In this document: positions 33,783-42,764 of the stretch, in pieces
How the letters are laid out: every line of letters starts with the position of its first letter
Position numbering within the stretch: the first letter of the stretch is position 1
The notes under the pieces: model-generated
Seen by the model: only the letters and a program-made list of their open reading frames with translations
The model's database searches: none
Told to the model about the DNA's origin: nothing
From: Herbaspirillum rhizosphaerae_A
GTDB taxonomy: Bacteria; Pseudomonadota; Gammaproteobacteria; Burkholderiales; Burkholderiaceae_D
DNA: 64,000 nucleotides
Assembly: GCF_046025915.1 (NCBI RefSeq)
Contig: NZ_JAQQFR010000003.1
Coordinates: forward strand, 372,001-436,000
Reading direction: 5' to 3'
Program-made: the position numbers and the translations under genes

Positions 33783-34661
33783 ATGAAGCCATCCCGTTCC
33801 GAATTCCTTGATATCCGTGGTTTGCGATATCACGTACGCCACTGGGGCGATCCGCAGGCGCCCAAGATTTTCATGGTGCACGGCTGGATGGATATCTCGG
33901 CCTCATTCCAGTTCATGGTCGATTGCCTGCAAAAGGAATGGCATGTCATTGCACCCGACTGGCGTGGCTTCGGCCTGACCGAGCGGCCTCAGGCCGACAC
34001 CTACTGGTATCCCGACTATCTGGCCGACCTGGATGCCTTGTTGCTGCACTATGCACCGGACGAGGCAGTCAATTTGCTCGGTCACAGCCTCGGCGGCAAC
34101 GTTGTCGGCCTGTACGCCGGCGTGCGCCCTCAACGGATTGCCAAGCTGGTCAATCTGGAAGGTTTCGGCCTGCCCAGCACCAAGCCCGAACAAGCGCCGG
34201 GACGCTTCGCCAAATGGCTCGACGAGCTGCAAGAAAAGCCGGAGATGCGCAGCTACGCCACGCTGGAAGACGTCATGGGCCGTCTGCAAAAGACCAATCC
34301 CCGCCTGAGCCGCGAGCGCGCTGCCTTCCTCGCACAACACTGGGCCGGCCAGAATGACGACGGAAGTTGGGCAATCCTTGGCGATCCGGCCCACAAGAAC
34401 ACCAATCCATTGCTGTATCGCGTTGAGGAAGTGACCGCCTGCTGGGCGCAGATCACCGCACCGGTATTGTGGGTTGAAGCAGCAGAAACCGACATCTGGC
34501 GCTGGTTCGGTCAAAACGCGCTGATGCGCCCGGAAATCGAACGCCGTATCGGCTTCCTCCACAACGTCCGTACGGAAATCATTCCGGACGCCGGACACAT
34601 GCTCCATCACGATCAGCCGGCGTTGCTGGCGACGGCGATAGAAGCGTTTCTGAACGAATAA
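33783..34661 (+). CDS. Alpha/beta hydrolase
   Basis: 292 residues. The oxyanion segment is MVHGWMDISASFQFM, the nucleophile elbow is NLLGHSLGGNVVGLYAG (Ser about 105), and the catalytic His lies in IIPDAGHMLHHDQPALLA at the C-terminus. The acid is probably the Asp/Glu near VLWVEAAETD. The DWRGFGLTERP strand is typical of the epoxide-hydrolase/haloalkane-dehalogenase-like branch, but a specific substrate cannot be assigned. The start at 33783 gives a family-like N-terminus; an in-frame ATG lies 36 nt upstream. Confidence 0.88.
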   Translation: MKPSRSEFLDIRGLRYHVRHWGDPQAPKIFMVHGWMDISASFQFMVDCLQKEWHVIAPDWRGFGLTERPQADTYWYPDYLADLDALLLHYAPDEAVNLLGHSLGGNVVGLYAGVRPQRIAKLVNLEGFGLPSTKPEQAPGRFAKWLDELQEKPEMRSYATLEDVMGRLQKTNPRLSRERAAFLAQHWAGQNDDGSWAILGDPAHKNTNPLLYRVEEVTACWAQITAPVLWVEAAETDIWRWFGQNALMRPEIERRIGFLHNVRTEIIPDAGHMLHHDQPALLATAIEAFLNE

Positions 34662-34780
34662 GCTTCAGACTCCAGTCGCCGTCGCAAGCCCCTTTCAGGT
34701 CTGTGTGCAAGCGCAGCAGAGAAGGCGTCGGCGGCGTACAATGGAAGTATCATTTTCGTGTTTTCAAGGCTTCTCCAACA

Positions 34781-35626
34781 ATGCTCAACGTCGATCTGCA
34801 CTGCCATTCCAACGTCTCTGACGGCTTGCTGCCGCCAGCGGAGGTGGCTGCGCGCGCCAAGGCCAATGGCGTCGATGTCTGGGCACTGACCGATCACGAC
34901 GAAATCAGCGGCATCGCCACCGCGCGCGAGGCCGCACAGGATCTCGGCATGCATTACATCCCAGGCGTCGAAATCTCGATCACATGGGCAGGGCAGACTG
35001 TGCATATCGTCGGCTTGCGCATCGATGAAAAAAACGAGACGCTGGTCAAGGGCCTGGAGTCCACGCGTAACGGCCGCGAACGGCGTGGTCGCGACATTGC
35101 AGCAGGGCTGGAGAAGGTCGGCATCCCCAACGCCTTTGAAGGCGCGCTTAAACATGTCGGCAATCCCGATCTGATGTCGCGCACGCATTTCGCCCGCTAC
35201 CTCGTTGAGATCGGCCGCTGCGCCGACACCAAGGAAGTGTTCCGCAACTATCTGTGCGAGGGAAAACCCGGCTATGTGCCGCATCGCTGGGCGACGCTCA
35301 AGGAGTCGGTCGACTGGATTCGCGGCGCCGGCGGCGTGGCGGTGATTGCCCATCCCGGACGCTATCAGTACAGCGATCTCGAATTTGGCGCCTTGTTCGA
35401 TGAATTCAAGCAGCATGGCGGGGCAGCGATCGAAGTTACCACCGGCAGCCACACGCCGGATCAATACGAGGAATATGCCCGCGTCGCCAAGCGCTACGGC
35501 TTTCTCGCATCGATCGGCTCGGATTTTCATGGCCCGGGAGAATCGCGCGTGGATCTGGGCACATTGCCGCCATTGCCGAAGGATCTGACACCAGTTTGGC
35601 ACGACTGGAAGTTGGCGAATCGCTAA
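34781..35626 (+). CDS. PHP-domain phosphoesterase / RNase AM-type exonuclease
   Basis: 281 residues. The PHP motifs occur in order: DLHCHSNVSDG at the very N-terminus, LTDHDEISGI, the VEISITWAG strand, the AHPGRYQYSD motif (about 190) and GSDFHGPGE near the end. These bind a trinuclear metal centre. E. coli YciV (RNase AM), a 5'-3' exonuclease acting on short RNA and the 5' ends of rRNA precursors, has this architecture, so the same role is likely but inferred. The start at 34781 is the ATG directly before the first motif. The stop codon lies inside a 19-bp inverted-repeat arm. Confidence 0.88.
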   Translation: MLNVDLHCHSNVSDGLLPPAEVAARAKANGVDVWALTDHDEISGIATAREAAQDLGMHYIPGVEISITWAGQTVHIVGLRIDEKNETLVKGLESTRNGRERRGRDIAAGLEKVGIPNAFEGALKHVGNPDLMSRTHFARYLVEIGRCADTKEVFRNYLCEGKPGYVPHRWATLKESVDWIRGAGGVAVIAHPGRYQYSDLEFGALFDEFKQHGGAAIEVTTGSHTPDQYEEYARVAKRYGFLASIGSDFHGPGESRVDLGTLPPLPKDLTPVWHDWKLANR

Positions 35627-35710
35627 CAGAGCGCCGCTGGCAGCGTTGCTTCTCCTTGCCGTACATTCGTACTGTCTGCGTCGGCGCGCCTTGCCAGCGA
35701 CGCTCTGTTA
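35624..35710. repeat. 19-bp inverted repeat overlapping the stop codon of the PHP gene
   Basis: The left arm (35624-35642) and the reverse complement of the right arm (35692-35710) differ at one of 19 positions, and that pair can wobble in RNA. The 49-nt loop contains a small GTAC-ATTC-GTAC hairpin. There is no T run after it, so it is not a simple terminator. Confidence 0.8.
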
Positions 35711-35822
35711 ACGACTCGACATGTAGATCGAGAGGACTACGATCAATGCTTTACGGCACATCTCTTGATTTCTCCCTGATTGTTCCTATCTAATAACCAC
35801 TTTCCTGATAGGAGTTTTCCGG

Positions 35823-36698
35823 ATGAAACGCATATTCCTCTTCCTCGCGACCAATATTGCCGTGCTGGTGGTGATGAGCGTGATCTTGTCCCTGCTCGGC
35901 GTGGACAGATTCCTGACGCGCGCAGGGCTCAATCTGCCGATGCTGCTGGTGTTTTCCATCGTCGTCGGTTTTACCGGTTCCATCATTTCGCTGCTGATGA
36001 GCAAGACCATGGCGAAGTGGAGCACCGGTGCGCGCGTGATCGATACGCCGGTCAATTCCACGGAAGTCTGGCTGGTCAACACCGTCAGCAAACTGGCGCA
36101 GCGCGCCGGCATCGGCATGCCCGAAGTTGCTGTCTATGAAGGCGAGCCGAATGCTTTTGCTACCGGCGCGTTCAAGGATTCTGCGCTGGTTGCTGTATCC
36201 ACTGGTCTGCTGCAAGGCATGACCAAAGAAGAAGTCGAAGCCGTGCTCGGCCATGAAGTGGCGCATATCGCCAACGGCGACATGGTGACCATGACGTTGA
36301 TTCAGGGCGTTGTGAATACCTTCGTGGTGTTTCTGTCGCGCGTGGTTGGTTACTTCGTTGACTCGGCGCTACGCCGTAACAATGATAACTCGGGCCCTGG
36401 CATCGGCTACATGGTGACAGTCATGGTTTGCCAGATTGTGTTCGGTATCGGCGCGTCGATGATCGTGGCCTGGTTTTCGCGTCATCGCGAATTCCGCGCC
36501 GACGCCGGTTCTGCCAAGCTGCTTGGTGGTCCGCAGCCGATGATCAATGCGCTGGCGCGTCTGGGCGGCATCCCGGTCAGCGGTTTGCCGGAATCAATGG
36601 CGGCAATGGGTATCAACGACAAGCCGGGTTTCATGGAATTGTTTTCCAGCCACCCGCCGATGGAACAGCGCATCGCGGCATTGCGCGGTCAGCGATAA
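35823..36698 (+). CDS. htpX: Membrane protease HtpX
   Basis: 291 residues, M48B family. Two N-terminal transmembrane helices (5-25 and 38-58) are followed by the zinc motif HEVAH (144-148). Two more helices (about 158-178 and 197-217) and the third ligand region HREFRADAGSAKLLGG come next, and the conserved SSHPPMEQRIAAL ends the protein. HtpX degrades misfolded inner-membrane proteins together with FtsH. TAGGAG precedes the ATG by about 9 nt. A terminator follows. Confidence 0.96.
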   Translation: MKRIFLFLATNIAVLVVMSVILSLLGVDRFLTRAGLNLPMLLVFSIVVGFTGSIISLLMSKTMAKWSTGARVIDTPVNSTEVWLVNTVSKLAQRAGIGMPEVAVYEGEPNAFATGAFKDSALVAVSTGLLQGMTKEEVEAVLGHEVAHIANGDMVTMTLIQGVVNTFVVFLSRVVGYFVDSALRRNNDNSGPGIGYMVTVMVCQIVFGIGASMIVAWFSRHREFRADAGSAKLLGGPQPMINALARLGGIPVSGLPESMAAMGINDKPGFMELFSSHPPMEQRIAALRGQR

Positions 36699-36714
36699 GT
36701 CGTCAATGGCAAAC

Positions 36715-36754
36715 AAACGGCGGTGCAGTGTAGCGACCGCCGTTTTGCCTTTTT
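36715..36754 (+). terminator. Rho-independent terminator of htpX
   Basis: AAACGGCGGT (36715-36724) pairs with ACCGCCGTTT (from 36736) around an 11-nt loop; TTTTGCCTTTTT follows. Confidence 0.85.
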
Positions 36755-36787
36755 GAAAACCGTATTCGATTTTGAAACGAAGGATTC

Positions 36788-37414
36788 ATGAGTCAGTTTT
36801 TCCAGATCCATCCCGACAATCCGCAACTGCGCCTGATCAAGCAGGCCGCGCAGATTATCCAGGGCGGCGGCATCGTCGCCTTGCCGACCGATTCCTGTTA
36901 TGCGCTGGTGTGCCAGCTCGATGACAAGAATGCGGTGGAACGCCTGCGCCGTATCCGCGGCGTCGACGAAAAGCATCATCTCACCTTGCTCTGTCGCGAT
37001 CTGAGCGAAATTGCGCAATACGCCAAGGTCGACAACCGCCAATACCGTTTGCTCAAGGCCGCAACGCCGGGGCCGTACACCTTCATCCTGGAAGCCACCA
37101 AGGAAGTGCCGCGCCGCCTGAGTCATCCGTCGCGCAAGACCATCGGCCTGCGCGTACCGGAAAACCAGATCGCCCACGCCTTGCTGGCAGAACTCGGCCA
37201 GCCGCTGATCGGCACGACCCTGATCCTGCCTGATCAGGACGACGCGCTGACCGATGCCGAGGATATTCGCGATCGTCTGGAAAAACAGATTGAGCTTGTC
37301 ATCGACAGCGGCGCCTGCAGTCTGGAGCCGACCACGGTCATCGATCTCAGCGATGACTCCGAGCCTGTGCTGGTGCGGCAGGGGCGAGGCAACGCTGCGC
37401 CGTTCGGTTTGTAA
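36788..37414 (+). CDS. YciO/TsaC family protein (L-threonylcarbamoyladenylate synthase fold)
   Basis: 208 residues with one Sua5/YciO/YrdC domain. The conserved opening GGIVALPTDSCYALVCQLDD, KHHLTLLCRDLSEI, PGPYTFILEATKEVPRRL and KTIGLRVPENQIAHALL line the nucleotide pocket; the end SGACSLEPTTVIDL is typical. The sequence type matches YciO rather than the essential TsaC, so threonylcarbamoyl-AMP synthesis for t6A is possible but not certain. Confidence 0.85.
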   Translation: MSQFFQIHPDNPQLRLIKQAAQIIQGGGIVALPTDSCYALVCQLDDKNAVERLRRIRGVDEKHHLTLLCRDLSEIAQYAKVDNRQYRLLKAATPGPYTFILEATKEVPRRLSHPSRKTIGLRVPENQIAHALLAELGQPLIGTTLILPDQDDALTDAEDIRDRLEKQIELVIDSGACSLEPTTVIDLSDDSEPVLVRQGRGNAAPFGL

Positions 37415-37493
37415 ATTGCCTGCGGGAATGATTCATCGGATGCCAGGGCATTCGCGTATGTAATCGTTGTCATGTCGTTAATATCTGCAGTCT

Positions 37494-37525
37494 GGGGAGG
37501 CGTTCAAGAGCGCCTTCCCGTATTT
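37494..37525 (+). terminator. Hairpin after the YciO gene
   Basis: GGGGAGGCG (37494-37502) pairs with CGCCTTCCC (37511-37519), one G-U pair, 8-nt loop, followed by GTATTTCTT. A moderate terminator candidate. Confidence 0.5.
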
Positions 37526-37586
37526 CTTGCTCTATCTGCCGATTTTCCGGCAGCCCCGCCTGATCCCTCTGCTAAAATTCGCACCC

Positions 37587-38249
37587 ATGAATGATCTTAT
37601 CCAGACTGTCGCAGTGTATGCGCTCCCGGTACTGTTCGCGATTACACTGCACGAGGCGGCTCACGCCTTTGCTGCAAAGTACTTTGGCGATACGACCGCC
37701 TACATGATGGGGCGCATGAGCCTCAATCCACTCAAACACATCGATCCTTTCGGCACCATCGTGATCCCGGTGCTGCTGTACTTCGCCACCAGCGGTGCTT
37801 TCCTGTTCGGCTATGCCAAGCCGGTGCCGCTGGATTTCGGCAAGCTGCGCAAGCCCAAGCGCGATATGGCGTGGGTAGCGCTTGCCGGTCCAGCCGCCAA
37901 CTTCCTGATGGCATTGATCTGGACGCTGATGATTTACGCGTTGGCAATCGGTGGCGTCGAAGAAGAATTCTTCATGCTGATGGCCAAAGCCGGCGTGCTG
38001 ACCAATCTGGTGATGTTCGCCTTCAACCTGTTTCCGATCCCGCCGCTGGATGGCGGGCGCATTCTGACCAGTTTGCTACCGAACAAATATGCGTATAAAT
38101 TTGCCCAGATCGAGCCTTACGGTTTCTTTATCGTCATGGCACTGGTCTTGCTCAAGGTGATCTACACCTGGTGGATGGCGCCGGTCATGTACCTGGCAGG
38201 AAGCTTGCTGCAATTGATTACTTCGCCGTTGTCTTTACTTTTTAACTAA
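37587..38249 (+). CDS. Site-2 protease family (M50) membrane metalloprotease
   Basis: 220 residues, a compact M50 peptidase with five or six helices. The zinc-binding HEAAH is at residues 22-26 in the first helix, and the second metal motif NLFPIPPLDGGRIL is near 150. It lacks PDZ and CBS domains, as in the short YwhC/SpoIVFB-like group. It probably cleaves membrane-spanning substrates; none is known. The start at 37587 precedes the first helix by a few residues. trpS starts 8 bp after the stop, so the two are co-transcribed. Confidence 0.9.
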   Translation: MNDLIQTVAVYALPVLFAITLHEAAHAFAAKYFGDTTAYMMGRMSLNPLKHIDPFGTIVIPVLLYFATSGAFLFGYAKPVPLDFGKLRKPKRDMAWVALAGPAANFLMALIWTLMIYALAIGGVEEEFFMLMAKAGVLTNLVMFAFNLFPIPPLDGGRILTSLLPNKYAYKFAQIEPYGFFIVMALVLLKVIYTWWMAPVMYLAGSLLQLITSPLSLLFN

Positions 38250-38257
38250 AACACACC

Positions 38258-39457
38258 ATGTATCCTGATCGCGTTGTCTCCGGTATGCGCCCGACGGGTG
38301 CGCTGCATCTGGGCCACTATCACGGCGCCCTGAAGAACTGGGTCAAGCTGCAATCTGAACTGCCTTGCCTGTTTTTTGTTGCTGACTGGCATGCATTGAC
38401 GACACACTACGATGACCCAAGCGTCATTGAAACCAGCACCTGGGAAATGGTGATCGACTGGCTCGCTGCCGGCGTCGATCCATCCCAATCCACCTTGTTC
38501 ATCCAGTCGCGCGTGCCTGAGCACGCCGAGCTGCATTTGTTGCTGTCGATGGCGACACCGCTGGGTTGGCTGGAGCGCGTGCCGACCTACAAGGATCAGC
38601 AGGAGAAACTGGCTGATCGCGACCTTGCGACTTACGGTTTCCTCGGTTATCCGCTGCTGCAGGCGGCCGACGTGTTGATCTACCGCGCCAGCCAGGTGCC
38701 GGTAGGCGAAGACCAGATTCCCCATATCGAGATGATGCGAGAGATTTCGCGCCGTTTTAACCATCTCTACGGCAAGGAAAAAGGCTTCGAGGAAAAAGCG
38801 CGCGAAGCCGTCAAAAAGCTCGGCAGCAAGCGCTCCAAGCTGTATCAGGAACTGCGTACGCAATTTCAGGAGCAGGGCAACGAAGAAGCGTTGGAGCAGG
38901 CCAAAGCCATGCTCGACGACGCGCAGAATTTGTCCATGATCGACCGCGAGCGCCTTTTCGGCTATCTGGAAGGCAGCCGCAAGCTGATCCTGACGGAGCC
39001 GCAAGCCTTGCTGACGGAAGCTTCACGCTTGCCCGGCCTGGATGGCGCGAAAATGTCCAAGAGCTACGGCAACGCGATCGCGCTGCGGGAAGACAAGGAT
39101 TCCGTGACCAAGAAGATCCGCACCATGCCGACCGATCCGCAACGCGTGCGCCGCACCGATGCCGGCGATCCGACCAAATGTCCGGTTTGGCAATTCCATC
39201 TGGTCTATTCCGATGATGCTGCGCGGCAATGGGTCGACAAGGGTTGCCGTTCGGCCGGGATTGGTTGTCTGGAGTGCAAGCAACCGGTCATCGACGCCAT
39301 CCTGAAAGAGCAGCAACCGATGCTCGAACGCGCGCAGCAATACATTGACGATCCGTCGCTGGTGCGCGCCATCATTGCCGATGGCTGCGATACCGCCCGC
39401 AAGCTGGCGCAGGACACCATGCGCGACGTCCGCGAAGCCATGGGATTGGGTTATTGA
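38258..39457 (+). CDS. trpS: Tryptophanyl-tRNA synthetase
   Basis: 399 residues against about 334 in E. coli. Class I signatures are GALHLGHYHGALKNW (HIGH-type) and GAKMSKSYGNAI (KMSKS). The extra length is a Lys/Glu-rich helical insertion at about residues 168-235 (EEKAREAVKKLGSKRSKLYQ and following) in the anticodon/connective region; such longer TrpS forms are common in beta- and some gammaproteobacteria. It charges tRNA-Trp. Confidence 0.95.
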   Translation: MYPDRVVSGMRPTGALHLGHYHGALKNWVKLQSELPCLFFVADWHALTTHYDDPSVIETSTWEMVIDWLAAGVDPSQSTLFIQSRVPEHAELHLLLSMATPLGWLERVPTYKDQQEKLADRDLATYGFLGYPLLQAADVLIYRASQVPVGEDQIPHIEMMREISRRFNHLYGKEKGFEEKAREAVKKLGSKRSKLYQELRTQFQEQGNEEALEQAKAMLDDAQNLSMIDRERLFGYLEGSRKLILTEPQALLTEASRLPGLDGAKMSKSYGNAIALREDKDSVTKKIRTMPTDPQRVRRTDAGDPTKCPVWQFHLVYSDDAARQWVDKGCRSAGIGCLECKQPVIDAILKEQQPMLERAQQYIDDPSLVRAIIADGCDTARKLAQDTMRDVREAMGLGY

Positions 39458-39513
39458 TCGCCTGCATCAAAATCCCGCAGGGTATAGGTACTATGTAAGC
39501 AAATCTGAACAAA

Positions 39514-39556
39514 TTGACCGATAGCAGTGGCTATCCGCTACAATCGGTCTTTTATT
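39514..39556 (+). promoter_or_regulatory. Overlapping promoter-like and terminator-like elements between trpS and dapA
   Basis: GACCGAT (39516-39522) pairs with ATCGGTC (39543-39549), followed by TTTTATTTT, which would terminate trpS. The same bases offer TTGACC (39514-39519) and TACAAT (39539-39544), 19 bp apart, and the spacer holds a perfect GATAGC-AGTG-GCTATC dyad. Which function is real cannot be told from sequence. Confidence 0.45.
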
Positions 39557-39580
39557 TTCTACTCACTACGCACGAACATC

Positions 39581-40459
39581 ATGATCAAGGGCAGCATAGT
39601 CGCCATCGTCACGCCGATGCATCCGGATGGCAGTCTCGATTTCCCGGGATTGCGCAAATTGATTGATTGGCATATCGCAGAAGGCACCGACGGCATCGTT
39701 ATCGTCGGCACTACTGGCGAATCCCCGACCGTATCGGTCGAAGAACATTCCGAGCTGATCAAAGTGGCGGTAGAACACACCGCCAAACGTATCCCCATCA
39801 TCGCCGGCACCGGCGGCAATTCGACCTCGGAAGCAATCGAGTTGACCGAGTTCGCCAAGAAGGTTGGCGCCGATGCATCGCTGCAGGTTGTTCCTTACTA
39901 CAACCGCCCGACGCAAGAAGGCATGTATTTGCACTTCAAGAAGATCGCCGAGTCGGTCGACTTGCCGGTGATTCTGTATAACGTGCCGGGCCGCACCGTC
40001 GCCGATATGAGCAACGAAACCATCCTGCGCCTGGCGCAAGTGAAAGGTATCGTCGGCGTCAAGGATGCAACCGGCAACATCGGCCGCTGCACGGATCTGA
40101 TCCGTCTGGCGCCGAAGTCGTTCTCCATTTATTCCGGCGACGACGCTACGGCGATCGCGCTGATGCTGTACGGCGGCCATGGCAATATCTCGGTGACGGC
40201 CAACGTCGCGCCGCGCGATATGCACGAGTTGTGCGTTGCGGCCATGAGCGGCAATATCGCTCGCGCAATCGAACTGAACAACAAGCTGCTGCCTTTGCAC
40301 AACAAGCTGTTTGTCGAACCAAATCCTGTACCGCTGAAGTGGGCAATGATGGAGATGGGCCTTATCGAATCCGGCATGCGTTTGCCGCTGGCTCCGCTGG
40401 GCGATGCCTATCACGATACCGTGCGTGGCGCGCTGCGTGAGTCCGGTGTATTAAAATAA
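39581..40459 (+). CDS. dapA: 4-hydroxy-tetrahydrodipicolinate synthase
   Basis: 292 residues, standard length. It condenses pyruvate with aspartate semialdehyde (product of asd in this window), the first lysine/diaminopimelate-specific step. The Schiff-base lysine lies in GIVGVKDATGN (about 162); the catalytic Tyr is in VVPYYNRPTQEGMY, and GTTGESPTVSVEEH is the substrate loop. MIKGSIVAIVTPM is the conserved start, so an 18-codon upstream extension is rejected. bamC follows, as in E. coli. Confidence 0.96.
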   Translation: MIKGSIVAIVTPMHPDGSLDFPGLRKLIDWHIAEGTDGIVIVGTTGESPTVSVEEHSELIKVAVEHTAKRIPIIAGTGGNSTSEAIELTEFAKKVGADASLQVVPYYNRPTQEGMYLHFKKIAESVDLPVILYNVPGRTVADMSNETILRLAQVKGIVGVKDATGNIGRCTDLIRLAPKSFSIYSGDDATAIALMLYGGHGNISVTANVAPRDMHELCVAAMSGNIARAIELNNKLLPLHNKLFVEPNPVPLKWAMMEMGLIESGMRLPLAPLGDAYHDTVRGALRESGVLK

Positions 40460-40523
40460 TTAATTAACATAAACGGCAGTGTCGTTTTCCCTTGAACCCG
40501 AACCCGCTTTTCATTGCAACGAT

Positions 40524-41699
40524 ATGACAATTCGCAAGAACGTTCACTCTGCTTCACGTCTTCTCCCACAACGTGGTCTCACGGGTCTTATGATTGCTCT
40601 GGCTTTCACCAGCCTCGCAGGATGCAGCGCCGTCAGCAACATGCTGGAAGGGGACCGTATCGACTACAAGAGCGCAGAAAAAGCCAAGGGTCCACGACTC
40701 GAAGTACCGCCGGATCTGACACAACTGCAACGCGACAATCGCTATGCGATTCCTGAAGCAAACAAGGGTGTAGCGACCGCTTCCGGCTACAGTCTGGAAC
40801 AGAAGACTCGTCCTGCAGCCGACGCGGCAGCCGTGGCGCCGGCCGCCAAGGGCGATCTGCGCATCGAGCGCGATGGCAGCCAGCGTTGGCTGGTCGTCTC
40901 GCAAACACCGGAACAGCTGTGGACACCGATCAAGGACTTCTGGCAAGACTCGGGCTTCCTGATCAACGTCGAATCGCCGGACACCGGCGTGATGGAAACC
41001 GACTGGGCTGAAAACCGCGCCAAGATTCCACAAGACTTCATCCGCAACACACTGGGTAAAGTGTTTGATTCGTTGTACTCCACAGGTGAGCGCGACAAGT
41101 TCCGTACACGTCTGGAACGTGGCCCGAACGGCACCACTGAAATCTTCATCAGCCATCGCGGCGCAGAAGAAGTGCTGACCGGCTCGGCCAAGGAAACTTC
41201 GGTATGGACAGCACGTCCTTCCGATCCAGGTCTGGAAGCTGAATTCCTGGCGCGTCTGATGGTGCGTCTGGGTGCAGAAGAAACCAAGGCCAAGGCTGCT
41301 GTCGCCAATGCACCGACCCTGCAAGCACGTTCCAAGCTGTTGAAGGCTGCGACCGGCTCTAGCGTGCAAGTCGATGAGAGCTTCGATCGCGCATGGCGTC
41401 GTGTCGGTCTGGCGCTGGATCGCGTCGGCTTCACTGTAGAAGACCGTGATCGCTCGCAAGGTGTTTATTTCGTGCGTTACGTTGATCAGAATCAGGATGC
41501 CAAGGACAAGGAATCCGGCGGCTTCTTCTCGAACCTGTTCAGTTCCAAGGACAAGGACAAGAAGGCAGCGCGTTACCGCATTGTGGTCAAGGGTACCGGC
41601 GACATCAGCAACATCACCGTTCAGAACAACGACGGCAAGCCTGAACTTTCGCAAACCGCGGACAAGATCCTTGGTCTGCTGAACGATCAGCTGAAATAA
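40524..41699 (+). CDS. bamC: Outer-membrane assembly lipoprotein BamC
   Basis: 391 residues. A lipoprotein signal ends at LAGC (Cys34). The unstructured N-terminal segment that contacts BamD follows (EGDRIDYKSAEKAKGPRLEV PPDL type). Two helix-grip domains come next: about 110-230 (LRIERDGSQRWLVVSQTPEQ onward) and about 275-390 (VDESFDRAWRRVGLALDRVG onward). BamC is an accessory part of the BAM complex that folds outer-membrane proteins. The dapA-bamC order supports the call. Confidence 0.92.
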   Translation: MTIRKNVHSASRLLPQRGLTGLMIALAFTSLAGCSAVSNMLEGDRIDYKSAEKAKGPRLEVPPDLTQLQRDNRYAIPEANKGVATASGYSLEQKTRPAADAAAVAPAAKGDLRIERDGSQRWLVVSQTPEQLWTPIKDFWQDSGFLINVESPDTGVMETDWAENRAKIPQDFIRNTLGKVFDSLYSTGERDKFRTRLERGPNGTTEIFISHRGAEEVLTGSAKETSVWTARPSDPGLEAEFLARLMVRLGAEETKAKAAVANAPTLQARSKLLKAATGSSVQVDESFDRAWRRVGLALDRVGFTVEDRDRSQGVYFVRYVDQNQDAKDKESGGFFSNLFSSKDKDKKAARYRIVVKGTGDISNITVQNNDGKPELSQTADKILGLLNDQLK

Positions 41700-41748
41700 G
41701 TCTCAGGTAAATTCGTAGCAAGCAGTACATGTCTTCGCGAGGCCACTG

Positions 41749-42531
41749 TTGAAATTTGCAAGTCTCGGCAGTGGCAGCGAAGGCAATGCCCTCATTATCG
41801 CCGGCAGCAATTCCGGCATGACCAATACCACGGTCATGCTGGATTGCGGTTTCGGTATCAAAGAAACCGAGCGTCGCCTGACGCGCATCGGCAAACTCCC
41901 TCAAGATATTTCCGGCATCATCGTCACGCATGAGCATCAGGATCATGTCGGCGGTGCCTTCAAGTTCGCCCGTCGTCATGGCATTCCGGTCTGGCTGACG
42001 TATGGCACTTACCAGGCAGTTGGTGAAGATGCCTGCAAAGGTGTCGAGCTGCACTTTTGCCGCGACAGTGAAGAACTCGTCATCGGCGACTTGTCATTTT
42101 TACCATACACGGTGCCGCACGATGCGCGCGAACCGGTCCAATACGTCGCGAATGACGGTCGCTACAAGCTGGGTGTGTTGACCGATGCGGGGCAGTCGAC
42201 TGCCCATCTGGTGCAAGCGCTTGGCGGTTGCGATGCGCTGGTGCTGGAATGTAATCACGATCGCCAGATGCTGGCCGACTCAGCCTATCCGCCGTCGCTG
42301 AAGCGTCGTATCGGCGGTGCGTATGGCCATCTGGCCAACGACACCAGCGCTGAAATTCTTGCCGCACTCGACAAGAAAAAATTGAAAACCGTGATTGGCG
42401 CTCATTTGAGCCTGAAAAACAATACGCCGGAGCTGGCGCGCGCAGCGCTGTGCGGTGCATTGGATGCGCATCCGGGCGAGATTATGATCGCCTGCCAGGA
42501 AGAGGGTTTTGACTGGATTGCCATCAGCTAA
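41749..42531 (+). CDS. Metallo-beta-lactamase-fold hydrolase, YycJ/WalJ-like
   Basis: 260 residues. MKFASLGSGSEGNALIIAG opens the fold, and the metal motif is THEHQDHVGG (HxHxDH, about 62-71). Later ligands are expected in PHDAREPVQY, LTDAGQS, LECNHD and IGAHLSLKNN, which is the YycJ-type order. YycJ-like proteins have been described as nucleases, but the role here is inferred. The start must be TTG: the only nearby ATG (41729) is out of frame and stops within eight codons. Confidence 0.88.
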   Translation: MKFASLGSGSEGNALIIAGSNSGMTNTTVMLDCGFGIKETERRLTRIGKLPQDISGIIVTHEHQDHVGGAFKFARRHGIPVWLTYGTYQAVGEDACKGVELHFCRDSEELVIGDLSFLPYTVPHDAREPVQYVANDGRYKLGVLTDAGQSTAHLVQALGGCDALVLECNHDRQMLADSAYPPSLKRRIGGAYGHLANDTSAEILAALDKKKLKTVIGAHLSLKNNTPELARAALCGALDAHPGEIMIACQEEGFDWIAIS

Positions 42532-42720
42532 AGTCCGCTCAAGCTGCGAAGTAGGTGCTGAGGGGGGATAAAGGTGGTATTCGATGCTGTCGAAATGAAA
42601 ACATTCTATGTTTCGGCGCCGATCCCGCTGCTTGTATAAGCGCGTAACGTAGAACGTGTAATACAGGTACGCAAGTCAGGACATGCAAATCCGACAAGTC
42701 GGCACAAAGACGATGCTCAT

Positions 42721-42750
42721 AAAAAAAGCCGACCCTTAGGTCGGCTTTTT
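42721..42750. terminator. Bidirectional terminator between the MBL-fold gene and the repeat lipoprotein gene
   Basis: Seven A, then GCCGACC-CTTA-GGTCGGC, then five T. It lies 14 bp from the lipoprotein stop codon and mainly serves that minus-strand gene. Confidence 0.85.
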
Positions 42751-42764
42751 CAATAATCAGTTGA

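Noticed and set aside
38258..39457. The 65-residue excess of TrpS as an unusual insertion worth its own finding
   Set aside because: Longer TrpS proteins with this helical insertion are, to my knowledge, ordinary in betaproteobacteria.
39514..39544. Assignment of dapA to a MerR-type regulator
   Set aside because: The 19-bp spacer dyad fits, but no merR-like gene is in the window and the same bases form a terminator-like hairpin, so only the structural observation is reported.
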